DNA of 64,000 bases from Zingiber officinale (taxonomy: Eukaryota > Streptophyta > Magnoliopsida > Zingiberales > Zingiberaceae). How positions within the stretch are numbered: the first letter of the stretch is position 1; each line of letters begins with the position of its first letter. Location: NCBI RefSeq assembly GCF_018446385.1, contig NC_055993.1, positions 41,103,645-41,167,644 of the forward strand, in the 5' to 3' direction. Made by a program: the position numbers and the translations under genes. The notes beneath the pieces were generated by a model. It saw nothing but the letters and a program-made list of their open reading frames with translations. It was not told the origin of the DNA and did not search any database. Below, one piece after another: positions 1 to 10,618 of the stretch.

Positions 1-258
1 AAACATCTGGATTGGTCGACTGAACATCAAGATCGGTTGACCGAATCTCCAATCAACAAGATCAGATTTCTAGCCAGCTGATCAGGTTCGATCAAGGGAT
101 TGGTCGACCGAACCTCAGGATCGGTTGACCGAACAGTGGATATGTGGTGACCAAGATCAGGTTAGATTGATCGGATCAGACCAGATAAGCCAGCGAGGAT
201 AGCAGGATCGGTGGACCGAACGAAGACTCATCCGAAGCTAAATCTGGATGGGAAGACT
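1..258 (+). repeat. Element A 5' LTR, first visible segment
   Basis: The segment matches about 37183-37430 nearly base for base. It contains several copies of a short palindromic motif around GGTCGACCGAAC. The run stops at 258, where element B begins, and resumes at 12849. Confidence 0.85.
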
Positions 259-2506
259 GTAACGACCCGCCTTCTACTGGCTAGGCTGTAAGGCCGGACC
301 GTCACATTATGCTGTGCTAAGCTATCTCCATGACCATTACTAAGTCTAGATACGGAAAACTGTACCAATTTGAAACCTTGCTAAGCTAATACAAGTTCTT
401 GGTACTACATGTGCTAAGGGATACAATCTAAAGTATACATGGCCTATCCTACATCCCCTATGGTCAAGAAGCCGAATTACAAGGTCTCTTGATCGAAACC
501 CAACTTCCCAATCGATCCAGACTGAACTCGATCGATTGCAAGCTGTTGGATCGATCCATGGATCGATTCAGATCACTACTGTGCTCGGGGTAATAACCTG
601 GATCGATCGGCTGATCGATCCAGACTGGCCAATCGATCCAGCGATCGATTCCAGCACTCTCTGTTCACGGGAGCGATTTCTCGATCGATCAAACGATCGA
701 TCCCGGAACCCTCTGTTTGCGACAGAATGCGTCTCGATCGATCGACTAATCGATCCAGAAGCTTACTGTTCACGGAACCAGGCTCCCAATCGATCCACTG
801 ATCGATTGGGGTTTCTGATTTCGTAGCAAAACTCTGATTTCAGCACTGTTTCGTGCCAAACTTACCTACAAGAGTTCTATATTAGCTGGAAACATACTAA
901 TAACACATAACTAAGATCCTAAACATGATCACTAACAATCTAAGCAGATTTTCTATAATTCCATGCACTTAGATAACTAAATAAGCAAAGAGTAACATGA
1001 TAAGAAACACTAAGTTCTTAAATGTTCTAGTTCTTCCAAGGTCTTTATTCCAGGCTCCTTCCACACACATCTTCATCGCATTGACCTCCAGCCTCCGCTA
1101 ATCCATCTTCCCTTTACCTTTATCTGCAGTATAAGGAAAGAAGTATCTATAAGCTTTACGCTTAGTAAGAAACCATCTACCTCACTAAAACATGCATACG
1201 ATGCAATTTATGTTTTTAAAAATATGCTATTTGAAATATACGCTGAACAGGTGAGTGCATGGCATGGTATCATACAACATGGAAACCAAAAATTGATCAT
1301 AGAACTATTACATGTATCAATGATGAAAACTAAGCTGAAGCATGAACTGAGTTAAAACAAAAACTAAGCTGGAACTGAGTTTAAACTGTATACACAACTG
1401 ATTTGTGAGTTTTGAAAATTATTTATCATAGATAGATTAAAATGCATAATCATGTTGCTGATGGGCCCAGCAACTGTACGTGCTATGCGCGCATCCCTGA
1501 CTTGACCCGGGTTTGCAAGTCCCGAATTTAGTAGGGTTTACTAGGTTATCTAAACCTAGGGATGACTATGGGAGCCCAACCCAATGGATATCTAATCCAG
1601 TACAATGCAACTGCTAAAATAAAATACTGGTTATAGCTAAATTCTTCTTATTTTGCTATTTCTAGGTTATCTGAACCTAGAGCTAGGTTGTCTGAACCTA
1701 GAGGCGACTGTGGGAGCCCACCCATTGGACCGTAGTCCCATAAAAGCTATAGCAAGACTAAATGTGCTATAAAATGCTTCTACTGCATTTATCTAAACTA
1801 TTGAAATGCCTATGGTGACATTTTACTGAATTAAGCATTAAAGCAAACACTTGGTGTGCGCTAATTCACACCCTATATACTGAAAATTCTGCATATGACT
1901 AAACTAATGCATAAAACGTATGAAGAGCTACTTATACTGCAGGTGAGGGGTTTCTTACATCCTGCGCTAGATTTCCTTACGATCTGATCGCTAGATTTCC
2001 GGTGGAGAAGATCCCTTCGTCGATCTCCTCGCGTCTACGTGTTCTTCTCGCGGAGAGGAGCGTCCTCGTGCTGGAGTTGTCGCCGGAAGGTGCTCTTGGA
2101 ACCCTTGGGACGGAACCCTAGCCCTTGGGGCTTGGTGCGCCGAGAGAAAGAAGAGGAGAAGGGGGCGGCGTGTAAGGGTGAGGAGAAGAGGTAGGTCACG
2201 ATAAAATTAAAACTCCTCCCTTAATTCCCTATTAATATTAAGTGATAAATTCGGCCCAACTCTAACATAAATATAATTGATTCCCTTTCCTTTCAGCATG
2301 GCGCTGCTGGGTTCACTTGGTTACTAGAGTTCACCTTAAGTCATAGAACCCAATAGGTCTCGGGTTCAATTCTCGCGTAGGCTATTCTACGATTCTATTT
2401 ATTTTTGCTACTTCTGCTACTCTAAAAATTCTGTAAAAATATCCTAAAATTCCAGAAAAATCATAGAATATTTCTAAAATAATTTTGAGAATTTTCGGGC
2501 GTTACA
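259..2506 (-). repeat. Element B 3' LTR (left copy)
   Basis: The copy is 2248 bp, TGTAACGACC to GTTACA, and aligns along its whole length with 10619-12843. It carries an array of ATCGAT-centred palindromes at about 500-815. A tRNA-like block at 2298-2390 includes a B-box-like GGTTCAATTC followed by T runs. Long ORFs here (for example 536-826) are by-products of the palindromes and not genes. Confidence 0.93.
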
Positions 2507-2520
2507 ATCCCCCATACCTT
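2507..2520 (-). other. Element B polypurine tract
   Basis: Read on the minus strand this is AAGGTATGGGGGAT, directly upstream of the 3' LTR. It is the expected plus-strand priming site for reverse transcription of a minus-strand Ty3 element. Confidence 0.8.
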
Positions 2521-2541
2521 ATAAAAAGTTCGTCCTCGAAC

Positions 2542-4139
2542 TTAGAATAACTCTGGGTACTTCTGCCTCACACTAGCTTCTGTCTCCCAGGTTGCCTCTT
2601 CTGCTGTGTGATTTTGTCAAATGACTTTTACTAATGGTACCTCCTTGTTCCGTAATTTCTTAACTGCTCGGTCTATTATCTGAATAGGCCGACTATCATA
2701 GCTGAGGTCTTCGCGGGCTGGTACCGACTGGGGCTCAATCACCTGGGTGGCATCTGGGATATACTTCTTTAGCATAGAGACGTGAAATACATTATGGATA
2801 GCTGACATCTCCTGGGGTAGCTCTAGCTCATATGCTACCTTGCCAACTCTTCTAGTGATAAGGTATGGTCCCACATATCTGGGACTCAATTTGCCCTTCT
2901 TCCCAAAACGCATTACTCCCTTCATGGGAGCTACTCTGAGGAACACTGAATCCCCAACTGAAAACTCTAATGGTCTGCACCGTGTATCAGCATAGCTTTT
3001 ATGGCGGCTCTGAGCTGTCTCTATCCTCTGGCGGATCTGCTGTATAGCTGCTGTCTGAAGTTCTAGTTCTTTCTGTTCACCACTCTCATACCAGCAGATT
3101 GGAGATCTACACCTCCGCCCATAGAGAGCCTCATAAGGTGTCATACCGATAGTGGCCTGATAGCTATTGTTGTATGCAAATTCTGCTAAACTCAGTTATT
3201 TGCACCAACTTCCCTTGAAGTCTAGGGCACATGCGCGGAGCATATCTTCGAGTACCTGATTTTCTCGCTCCGTCTAACCATCTGTCTGAGGATGGAAAGC
3301 TGACTGTACACACTCCCAGAAGTGTGATGTGAATCGACTGTCTCTGTCTGAAATAATGGTCCGTGGGACTCCATGTAGTCTGACGATCTCCTTGAGATAC
3401 AACTGAGCTAGCTGTTCCATGGAGTAGGATATTCTGATGGCTAAGAAGTGGGCTGATTTAGTTAACCTGTCAACTATTACCCAGATGGTATCAAAACCAT
3501 TCGTGGTTCTGGGTAGTCCCACTATAAAATCCATAGAAATGTCTTCCCACTTCCATTCTGGGATCTGGATGGGCTGCAAAACTCCTCCTGGTCTCTGATG
3601 TTCTGCCTTGACCCTCTGACAGGTCAGACAGGTGCTAACATATCTAGCGATGTCTCTTTTCATCTCGGGCCACCAAAATGTTTCTTTAGATCTTGTTACA
3701 TCTTGGTGGAACCTAGATGCATAGCATAAGGAGTCCTGTGAGCCTCGTCTAAAATCTTCCTCTTTAGTTCCTCCTGATCTGGAACACAGAGTCTGTCATT
3801 GAAATATAATACCCCACTATCGGACACTCTGAATTCTCTACTTTCTGATTCTGCTAACCCTTGCTTGGTTTTCTGAATTTCAGGATCCTGTTCCTGAGCT
3901 GTCTGAATGTCACCAAGCAGGTTAGATGCTAATGTCATAGTAGAGAGCTGTCCCACTATAAGTTCGAGACCAAAATATGTGATCTCTTTCTGTAGGGGCG
4001 GTGACATGACTGCTAGGGATAGTAAGGTAGCATCAGACTTTCTGCTAAGTGCGTCTGCTACCTTATTAGCTTTTCCTGGGTGGTAGAGCATGTCTATGTC
4101 GTAGTCTTTGACCAGCTCTAGCCATCTACACTGTCGCAT
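2542..4139 (-). pseudogene. Element B integrase, chromodomain and RNase H tail
   Basis: Read on the minus strand, 4139-3696 holds the RNase H tail and linker ([17 protein letters not shown]). Integrase follows in 3663-3274: the CLTCQ zinc-binding cysteines, the first acidic residue in MDFIVGLPR, the second in SDRDSRFTS, and the glutamate region ENQVLEDML after an in-frame stop near 3275. The 3144-2617 stretch has the MTPYEALYGR and GPYLI motifs of the integrase C terminus. The last 25 codons (2616-2542) encode HTAEEATWE, the chromodomain end, after one stop that replaces a tryptophan codon. The chromodomain is thought to steer insertion to heterochromatin in this lineage. Integrase joins element DNA to the host. 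It is broken by at least two stops. Confidence 0.9.
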
Positions 4140-4175
4140 ATTCAGATCCTTCTGAGTGAAGAAATACTTCAGACT

Positions 4176-5475
4176 CTAATGATCTGTATACACTCTGCAC
4201 TGAGCTCCATACAAGTAATGTCTCCAAATTTTGAGAGCGAACACTACTGCTGCAAGCTCAAGGTCATGAGTAGGGTAATTCTTCTCATATTCCTTGAGTT
4301 GTCTGGAGGCATAGGCGATCACCTTGCCATTTTGCATCAGTACTGCTCCTAGTCCCAACTTAGAGGCGTCACTATAAATATCAAAGCTGTCGGTGTTGGC
4401 TGGTAGAGTCAAAATGGGAGCACTGATCAATCTCCTCTTTAACTCGCTGAAGCTGTTCTCACAGTCCTCTGTCCACTGAAATTTTCTGTTCTTTCTGGTG
4501 AGAGCTGTCAGTGGGGAGGCTATTCTGGTGAAGTCCTCTACAAACTTTCTGTAATAACCTGCTAGTCCCAAAAAGCTTCTGATCTCACTAGCATTATTGG
4601 GTCTTTTCCAGTTACTCACAGCTTCTATTTTACTGAGGTCTACCATGATACCATCCTTTGAGATGATGTGACCCAGGAAGGACACCTGATCTAACCAAAA
4701 TTCACATTTCGTGAACTTGGCGTGTAGCTGGTGCTACTATTCTCAGGTGCTCTGCGTGTTCTTCCTGAGTTCCTGAATAGATAAGAATGTCATCGATAAA
4801 CACAATAACAAATCTATCTAGGTAGTCCCTGAATACTCTGTTCATGAGGTCCATGAAAGTAGCTGGAGCATTTGTCATGCTAAAGGACATGACTACGAAC
4901 TCGTAGTGTCCGTATCTAGTCCTGAATGTTGTCTTGGGTATGTCCCCTTCTTTAACTTTCACCTGATGATAACCTGATCTGAGCTCTATCTTAGAAAACA
5001 CTGCTGCTCCCTTTAACTGATCGAACAGGTCATCTATTCTGGGAAGAGGATACCTGTTCTTGATGGTGACTTGGTTCAGTGCCCGGTAGTCTATGCACAG
5101 GCGCATGCTCCCGTCCTTCTTCTTCACGAACAATACAGGCGCTCCCCATGGTGAGTGACTAGGACGAATGAAGCCCTTGTCAAGCAGCTCCTGTAGTTGC
5201 TCATGAAGTTCCTTCAGTTCTGCTGGAGCCATGCGGTAAGGTGCTTTGGAGATAGGATTTGTACCGGGAATGAGCTCTATCTCAAATTCGATCTCCCTGT
5301 CTGGTGCTAGGCCTGGTAACTCCTCAGGAAAGACTGCTGGGTAGTCACATACGACTCGGACCTCCGCTAGCTGTTGGTCTTTGTCCTGACTGGTATTGAC
5401 TACATGTGCTAGGAATCCCGTACATCCTGAATCCATTAATTTCTGTGCCTTCATAGATGAGAGAAATTTCTTCAC
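4176..5475 (-). pseudogene. Element B reverse transcriptase and RNase H
   Basis: The reverse transcriptase is in 5475-4702 on the minus strand: the [14 protein letters not shown] entry, [33 protein letters not shown], and the catalytic [10 protein letters not shown] near 4789. Two normally conserved spots are altered ([11 protein letters not shown] where Asp is usual, [12 protein letters not shown] where Gly-Leu is usual). A frameshift or stop near 4700 separates this from the connection and RNase H part (4685-4176) with [14 protein letters not shown], the catalytic FDIYSDAS and [20 protein letters not shown]. The family copies element RNA into DNA inside virus-like particles. The sequence is closest to Tekay/Del elements. 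Confidence 0.92.
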
Positions 5476-5538
5476 TTTTCTTTTTGGTTCTCCAATGTAC
5501 TCGAATTGCCCTTCTTCTTCAGGTTGGAATACAACTTT

Positions 5539-6333
5539 CTATTTATGACACTCTATAGAGGCACCGTATCTGATTAGGAAGTCCATTCCAAGGATGACAT
5601 CACAATCAGTCATATCTAGCACTATCAGATCACAAAAGAGTTCTCTGTCTGCTATAATGACTGGCACTGCTCTGAGCCAGTGCGTGGATGCCATAATTTC
5701 TCCTGAAGGTAGGGTGGTCAAAAACTGACCACTGAATACCTCTGGGGGTACTGCTAACTTTTCGGCGAATGCCCTGGATATATAAGAATGGGTTGCCCAG
5801 TATCGAATAAAACAGTTGCACTTTGCTGTAAAATACTAATCTGACCTGTAACAACTGTCGAGGCATTTGCTACGTCTTCTCTGGTTAAGGAGTAGATCCT
5901 TGCATTCATCATAGCTGGAGGGGCTTCTAGTCTGCCCTGGCTGATATGTGGACCATCTAAAACGGCCTGCATCTGATGTAGCTGTGCTGGCTGGCCTCCA
6001 TACTGTATCAGCTGTGGTTGAGGAAGACTTGTCTTGTTCGGGCATTGCTTAGCCATATGCCCTTCTTGTCCACATTCAAAGCATCCTCGTGTGCCCTTGC
6101 GACAAACTCCTGGGTGAAATTTCCCACAAGTAGCACATTTGGGATAACTAGGTTGTTTGCTGGCTGGTCCTCCCTTTGGGTAACTCCCTGGAGTTCCCTT
6201 TCCAGTTAGAGTTGTGGCCCTGTTGTTTCTGAGTACTTGAGCCTCCTTGCCCTTTGGACTCTGAGAGAACTTGCTTCTGCTGCTTGATATGGTTCTGGTA
6301 GTGCTCGGTGGTCAAAGCACTGCTGACTAGTTC
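5539..6333 (-). pseudogene. Element B gag zinc knuckle and aspartic protease
   Basis: The zinc knuckle (C-x2-C-x4-H-x4-C, reading ECGQEGHMAKQCP in part) is at about 6083-6042 on the minus strand. The protease active site reads LFDTGQP at about 5813-5793; Asp-Thr-Gly is kept, but the usual alanine after it is changed. A frameshift follows. The protease C-terminal half, VLDMTDCDVILGMDFL, lies in 5721-5539. The upstream part of gag is displaced to 9693-10406 by solo LTR H, inserted at 6334. Confidence 0.85.
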
Positions 6334-9300
6334 TGTAACGACCACCCTTCTTACTACTACTACTCTCTAAGGATGACCGTTACTTAACTACTAACTCTAC
6401 TTAACCGGTATGATTAAAAATCACATGGGAACCCTACCGAAAAATTTCAGCAGAGTCTCCCCTATACCGGTGACCTTAAACTGACATACATAACATAATA
6501 TACACAGCCATAGGCGGCTGGAACACATATCAAACACACAAAAGGAATAACATCACCACGCAGTTTAATGAAATCAAATCATGCAAGTAATGAATAGCGG
6601 AAACAAAATAAAAACATACAATTAACTAACAGCGGAAGACTAAATGACTCATCTAATACATTCTTAATAAATGACAATCTTAATAAATTCTTAAACTAAG
6701 TCCCAAGGCTTCCATAGTCCTGGCATCACACACCATCCGCGCCACCTTGTCGCCTTCCTTGCTAAATCTTTTCTTTTCCTTTATCTGCAGTAAGAGGAAG
6801 TGCAATCTATAAGAAAAATTTGCTTAGTAAGCGCTATCTAACTCACAAAATCACGAATGTGCATGTATACGAAAAGAACTAGAAACTATATGCTCTAAAA
6901 AGAAATAAAGCATAAACATAACTGCTCATGTCAAACTAATAGCGAAGAAAAGCTAAGGAATCTACTCATGTAATTCTAATAGCTAATCATGCTACTCATC
7001 TAATAGGTAAACATGAAAACTACTCATCCACTAGATAAACATGGTAGAATAAAGAACTAAACTTACTGATTTTTAGAACCATATGAAACTTATTTCATTT
7101 GTTCTAACTTAATCTTTAATACTTTATGTTTATGTAAAACTCGTTTTACTTGTTCAAAAACTTATACTTATAATACTTCAAAATAATAATCAACTTCTTC
7201 TTGGGCCCGGCAACTGTGCTTTTACTTTTGTATCGAGCCGACCAATAAAGCGGCACCTTCGTCTAGTGTACAAGACCTCGGAATTGGACACCTAGATTTG
7301 TTTAACGACAACCTCGGAAGTCGGGTACTAGCCTCTTCTTAAAAGTAAAATACTTATAATCTTAATTACTTCTTCTTTTAATGCCTTGGCATTTTAATAG
7401 GCACCTTGTGTGCCAAAATCCCTAAAGTCTTGACTTTTGGGATCTACTTAAGGCCTCGGCCTTTTCTTTCTTTTCTTTATCTTTCTTTTACTTTTCTTTA
7501 TCTTTCTTATACTTTTCTTAAACCCAAAATACTGTTAGGGTATCTTTCATATGAATCTATGAATGAAACTAACTATGTAACACATAATCATGCATAGAAT
7601 ACAAAAGAAATCTACACATATAATAGTTATCAAAAATCTGTACTAATACTTAACAGAGATCTACATACTAGCTTAATAAAAATCTGCATACTAAGCTTAT
7701 CTAATCTGCTCACTATACTAACTAACTTCTGCACTTGAAAGCCGAATAAAATTCTGCATATTAAGCTTAATAAAAATCTGTTTTATTAAGCTTATCTAAA
7801 ATCTACATACTAAGCTTAATCAGATCTGCATACTACTAACTAGGACAAAGCTGCATGCTCATAATACATGTATAGAAACTATGTAAAGCTTAAGCTCATG
7901 ATCTATGGACTGTTCTTGTAATAACACGCCTCTAACTGCATCCATGCTAAACCTAACTATTCTTAAACTAACTGTTCATGTCAAGTCTGATCATCCTTGA
8001 TTTACTTGGTTAAATTATATCCATAAAGTATCTTATCAATCTTAACTTACTTAACAAACGATATCAACTTTGGAAATCCACTAACCTGTCCATAGAGAAA
8101 GGAAATTCTGAAATCATCAAAATGTGCAGGAGCCTTAGATGAATTCACACTTCACCCTATAGATCTACTACCAAAACTATAACCAAAAAAAACTACAAGA
8201 CCAATTACAAGCCAATCATGCACATTAAGGCTGCACTGCTCATCAATTACAAGCTGATCATGCCTAGAAGAAATAAATCTGCTACAACATGTTCTGAAAG
8301 CAAGGAAAAGGACTAAATCCCAACAATACTTCAACTTAGCCTTTCTTAGAGCACAACTACTTAAACAATTATGACTTTCCAAGATGAACAATACAACTCG
8401 AATCCTCAGATCGCAGTTTAATAAAACTCATCAACCTCATAACATTCCAACTAACAATCCTCTTCTATCGCTTAACCTCACTATCCGAATCTCATACTCA
8501 AGTAACTGGAATGTAATTGCAATGCTAATTACAAGGGCTTCATCTATACTATTTAATTATTTTCTTTTCTTTTTCTTTGTGGTTCACGGCAACTAAATCT
8601 GTTCGTGCTTGCTAGACATGATAACAAACTAAAATCTGTTCAGGCTAATAAGCATGTAAATCTGGCAGTTTATTTAAGGTCAATAATTCAACATATAACT
8701 ACATGCTTAATCTAACCACTTTCCTCCTTTGCAATCCAAAGAAAGAATCAACAAACAGGAATTAAAATCCCTAGCGGCAAGCTTCAAGAATCAACACAGC
8801 AGCAAGCTTCGGAAATCATGAACACAAAAAGATCCGAAAACTGAAACCACAAGAAAATTCATGCAAAGCTTCGGAAACGAGAAAAGAACAAGGAATAAAA
8901 CCTCGGAGCTATCCTACTGCAAGTGAGTAGCAACTTACCTAGCGTTCTTGGACTTACAGCCGAGAAGAAGGCTTCTAATGCTTCTAGGGCTCGCGGAAAA
9001 CATGACAATCCGGCTCCACTTCGTGCCCACAAGCTCTCCTCGACGAAAGGATCGTGAGGAGGTGGAGAGCTCTCGGAAAACTCCCTCAATCGACCGCCGG
9101 AGTGAAGCCCTAGCCTTCCTTGCCTTCCGCCCGAGCATGGTCGTCGCGCGCAGAAGAGAGACGCGAGGAGAGGAGAAGGGAAAGTTAGGTCACAGGGTAG
9201 GAAAATAATCTCTTCTTATAACTTAGGCATTTTCTAATTCAGTTATGACTTAAGACCAATTCCTTATAAATTTGTTTATGAAATACCAGCTGGCGCGCTT

Positions 9301-9692
9301 GGTCCGCTTGAAAGATGAATTCCCGAAGGTCTCGGGTTCGAGCCGCCCTCGGCTCCTTTTTAAACGGAATTTTTATTTCGTTTCTTAAGACTGCTTAATC
9401 ATATTTAATTCCCTTAAATTATAACAAAACAGCCGTGGACCAGCTGGTTGTCTGAGTTCGGTTAAGACTCGGGTCAAGCCCGAGGTCTTGGGTTCAAAAC
9501 CCAGCTTCAACATTTTTCTTTCTTCTTTTTTTTTTTTAAACTTCTTCCTCTTGGTAAAAATACCAAATGAACTCCAAAAATTATATAAAAATACTCTATA
9601 AATTCCTAAAAATCTTTAGAATGTTTCTAAAGTATTTCTAAATATTTTAAAGTACTTTTAGGACTCCTAATGAGGAAAATTGGGTCTTTACA
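6334..9692 (-). mobile_element. Solo LTR H of a Ty3 element inside gag of B
   Basis: The 3359-bp block starts TGTAACGACC and ends TTTACA. It is flanked by the perfect 5-bp duplication AGTTC (6329-6333 and 9693-9697). Excising it rejoins the two halves of gag in element B. Its layout resembles the LTR of B: a CTTTATCTGCAGTAAG block near 6780 matches one in B near 1118, so it is a related family in the same orientation. No coding domain, primer site or purine tract was found inside. The 3.36 kb length is long for an LTR. Two tRNA-like stretches lie at about 9288-9358 and 9430-9520. ORFs at 8859-9208 overlap on both strands in a GC-rich part and look like chance. Confidence 0.85.
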
Positions 9693-10406
9693 AGTTCTTC
9701 GGTGGTTTGCGGCCTGTGAACGCCGCCAGCCACCTTCATTGCTATTTCCGGCCTCAGCATCTTGAGCATCAACCGGACTCGTTCTTTTTCTGTGCTGACT
9801 AGTTCGGGGCATAGACAAGCCAATCTATTGAATTTCTTCACAACTTCCTCAACTGATAGGTTGCCCTGACGAAACTCAGTGAACTCGTCGTAGTGGCGGT
9901 TTGTGACCCGCATGTGAAAGAACTCCTCGAAGAATTCTTTCTCGAAGTCAGCCCATGTCATCTGGTTCACTGGGCGCTTTGCTCTAATTCTCTCCCACCA
10001 CATACGTGCATCTCCTGCCAAGCAGAAGGAGGCACACTTCACCTTTCCATGCTCGCCACCCGTAAGCTCCAACGTACTCTCGGTGTTTTGAACCAGTGCT
10101 TGAGCATCCCATGGTTCACGCCTGAGAAGTTCTCGGCTTGACTCTCTGCCACTGGATCAAATAGGCTTCTGGTACTGGTGCTGGTGTTGTAGGGTGGATG
10201 GTGGAACCTCTATAACTACTGGGTTGCTATTTTTGGTTCCGGGGTGACGGAGTATTCTGCCGATTAGCCTTTAAGGTGGCTATCTCCTGTTGTTGTCAGC
10301 TAGCTGCTGATCGAGCCACTACTTAAGGTCCGGGAGGCACTGAACTGTCTGCCTCATGATGGGGCTCAGTAGCTGGTGCCCTTCTAGCTGGGCGTCCTCG
10401 TGCCAT
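9693..10406 (-). pseudogene. Element B gag, N-terminal part
   Basis: A minus-strand ATG at 10406 opens a reading frame beginning MARGRPARR, which is decayed by stops until about 10080. From 10072 the retrotransposon gag domain is clear: CASFCLAGDARMWWERI, TWADFEKEFFEEFF and the F-x-x-L-x-PEL region. Gag forms the particle. The frame is cut at 9693 by solo LTR H and continues at 6333. Downstream of 10406 come the leader and the primer site. Confidence 0.88.
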
Positions 10407-10603
10407 TTCTAAAGGAACAAAGGACATACATAACTAAAGCATCATGTTTACATAGCTAATACTATCATGTTAGTTACTATCACAACTAAGCATACTTTAG
10501 TTATCTACAAATATGAAAGCAATAAACATAACAGAGTGAGAGATATTCTTACTTGGAAGCTACAGGTTCAATGCTGATGTGTGTGTAGGAAGTATGGAAC
10601 TTT

Positions 10604-10615
10604 GCTCTGATACCA
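10604..10615 (-). other. Element B primer binding site (initiator Met tRNA)
   Basis: Read on the minus strand this is TGGTATCAGAGC, the standard complement of the 3' end of plant initiator Met tRNA. It lies three bases inside the right LTR. Confidence 0.93.
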
Positions 10616-10618
10616 CTC

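Noticed and set aside
536..826. ORFs with IDRLIDP or NRSTDRLG repeats (also at 10897, 26975, 27023, 33107, 33188, 33334)
   Set aside because: They are translations of the ATCGATC palindrome arrays, which stay open on both strands because the palindromes read similarly in either direction. They have no start context or conserved protein family.
8859..9208. Overlapping ORFs in a GC-rich patch
   Set aside because: They are inside solo LTR H and open on both strands; a similar GC-rich patch exists in the LTR of B without a conserved frame.
9288..9520. True tRNA genes
   Set aside because: B-box words are present but no full cloverleaf could be drawn by eye. Kept as a finding, not as a tRNA feature.
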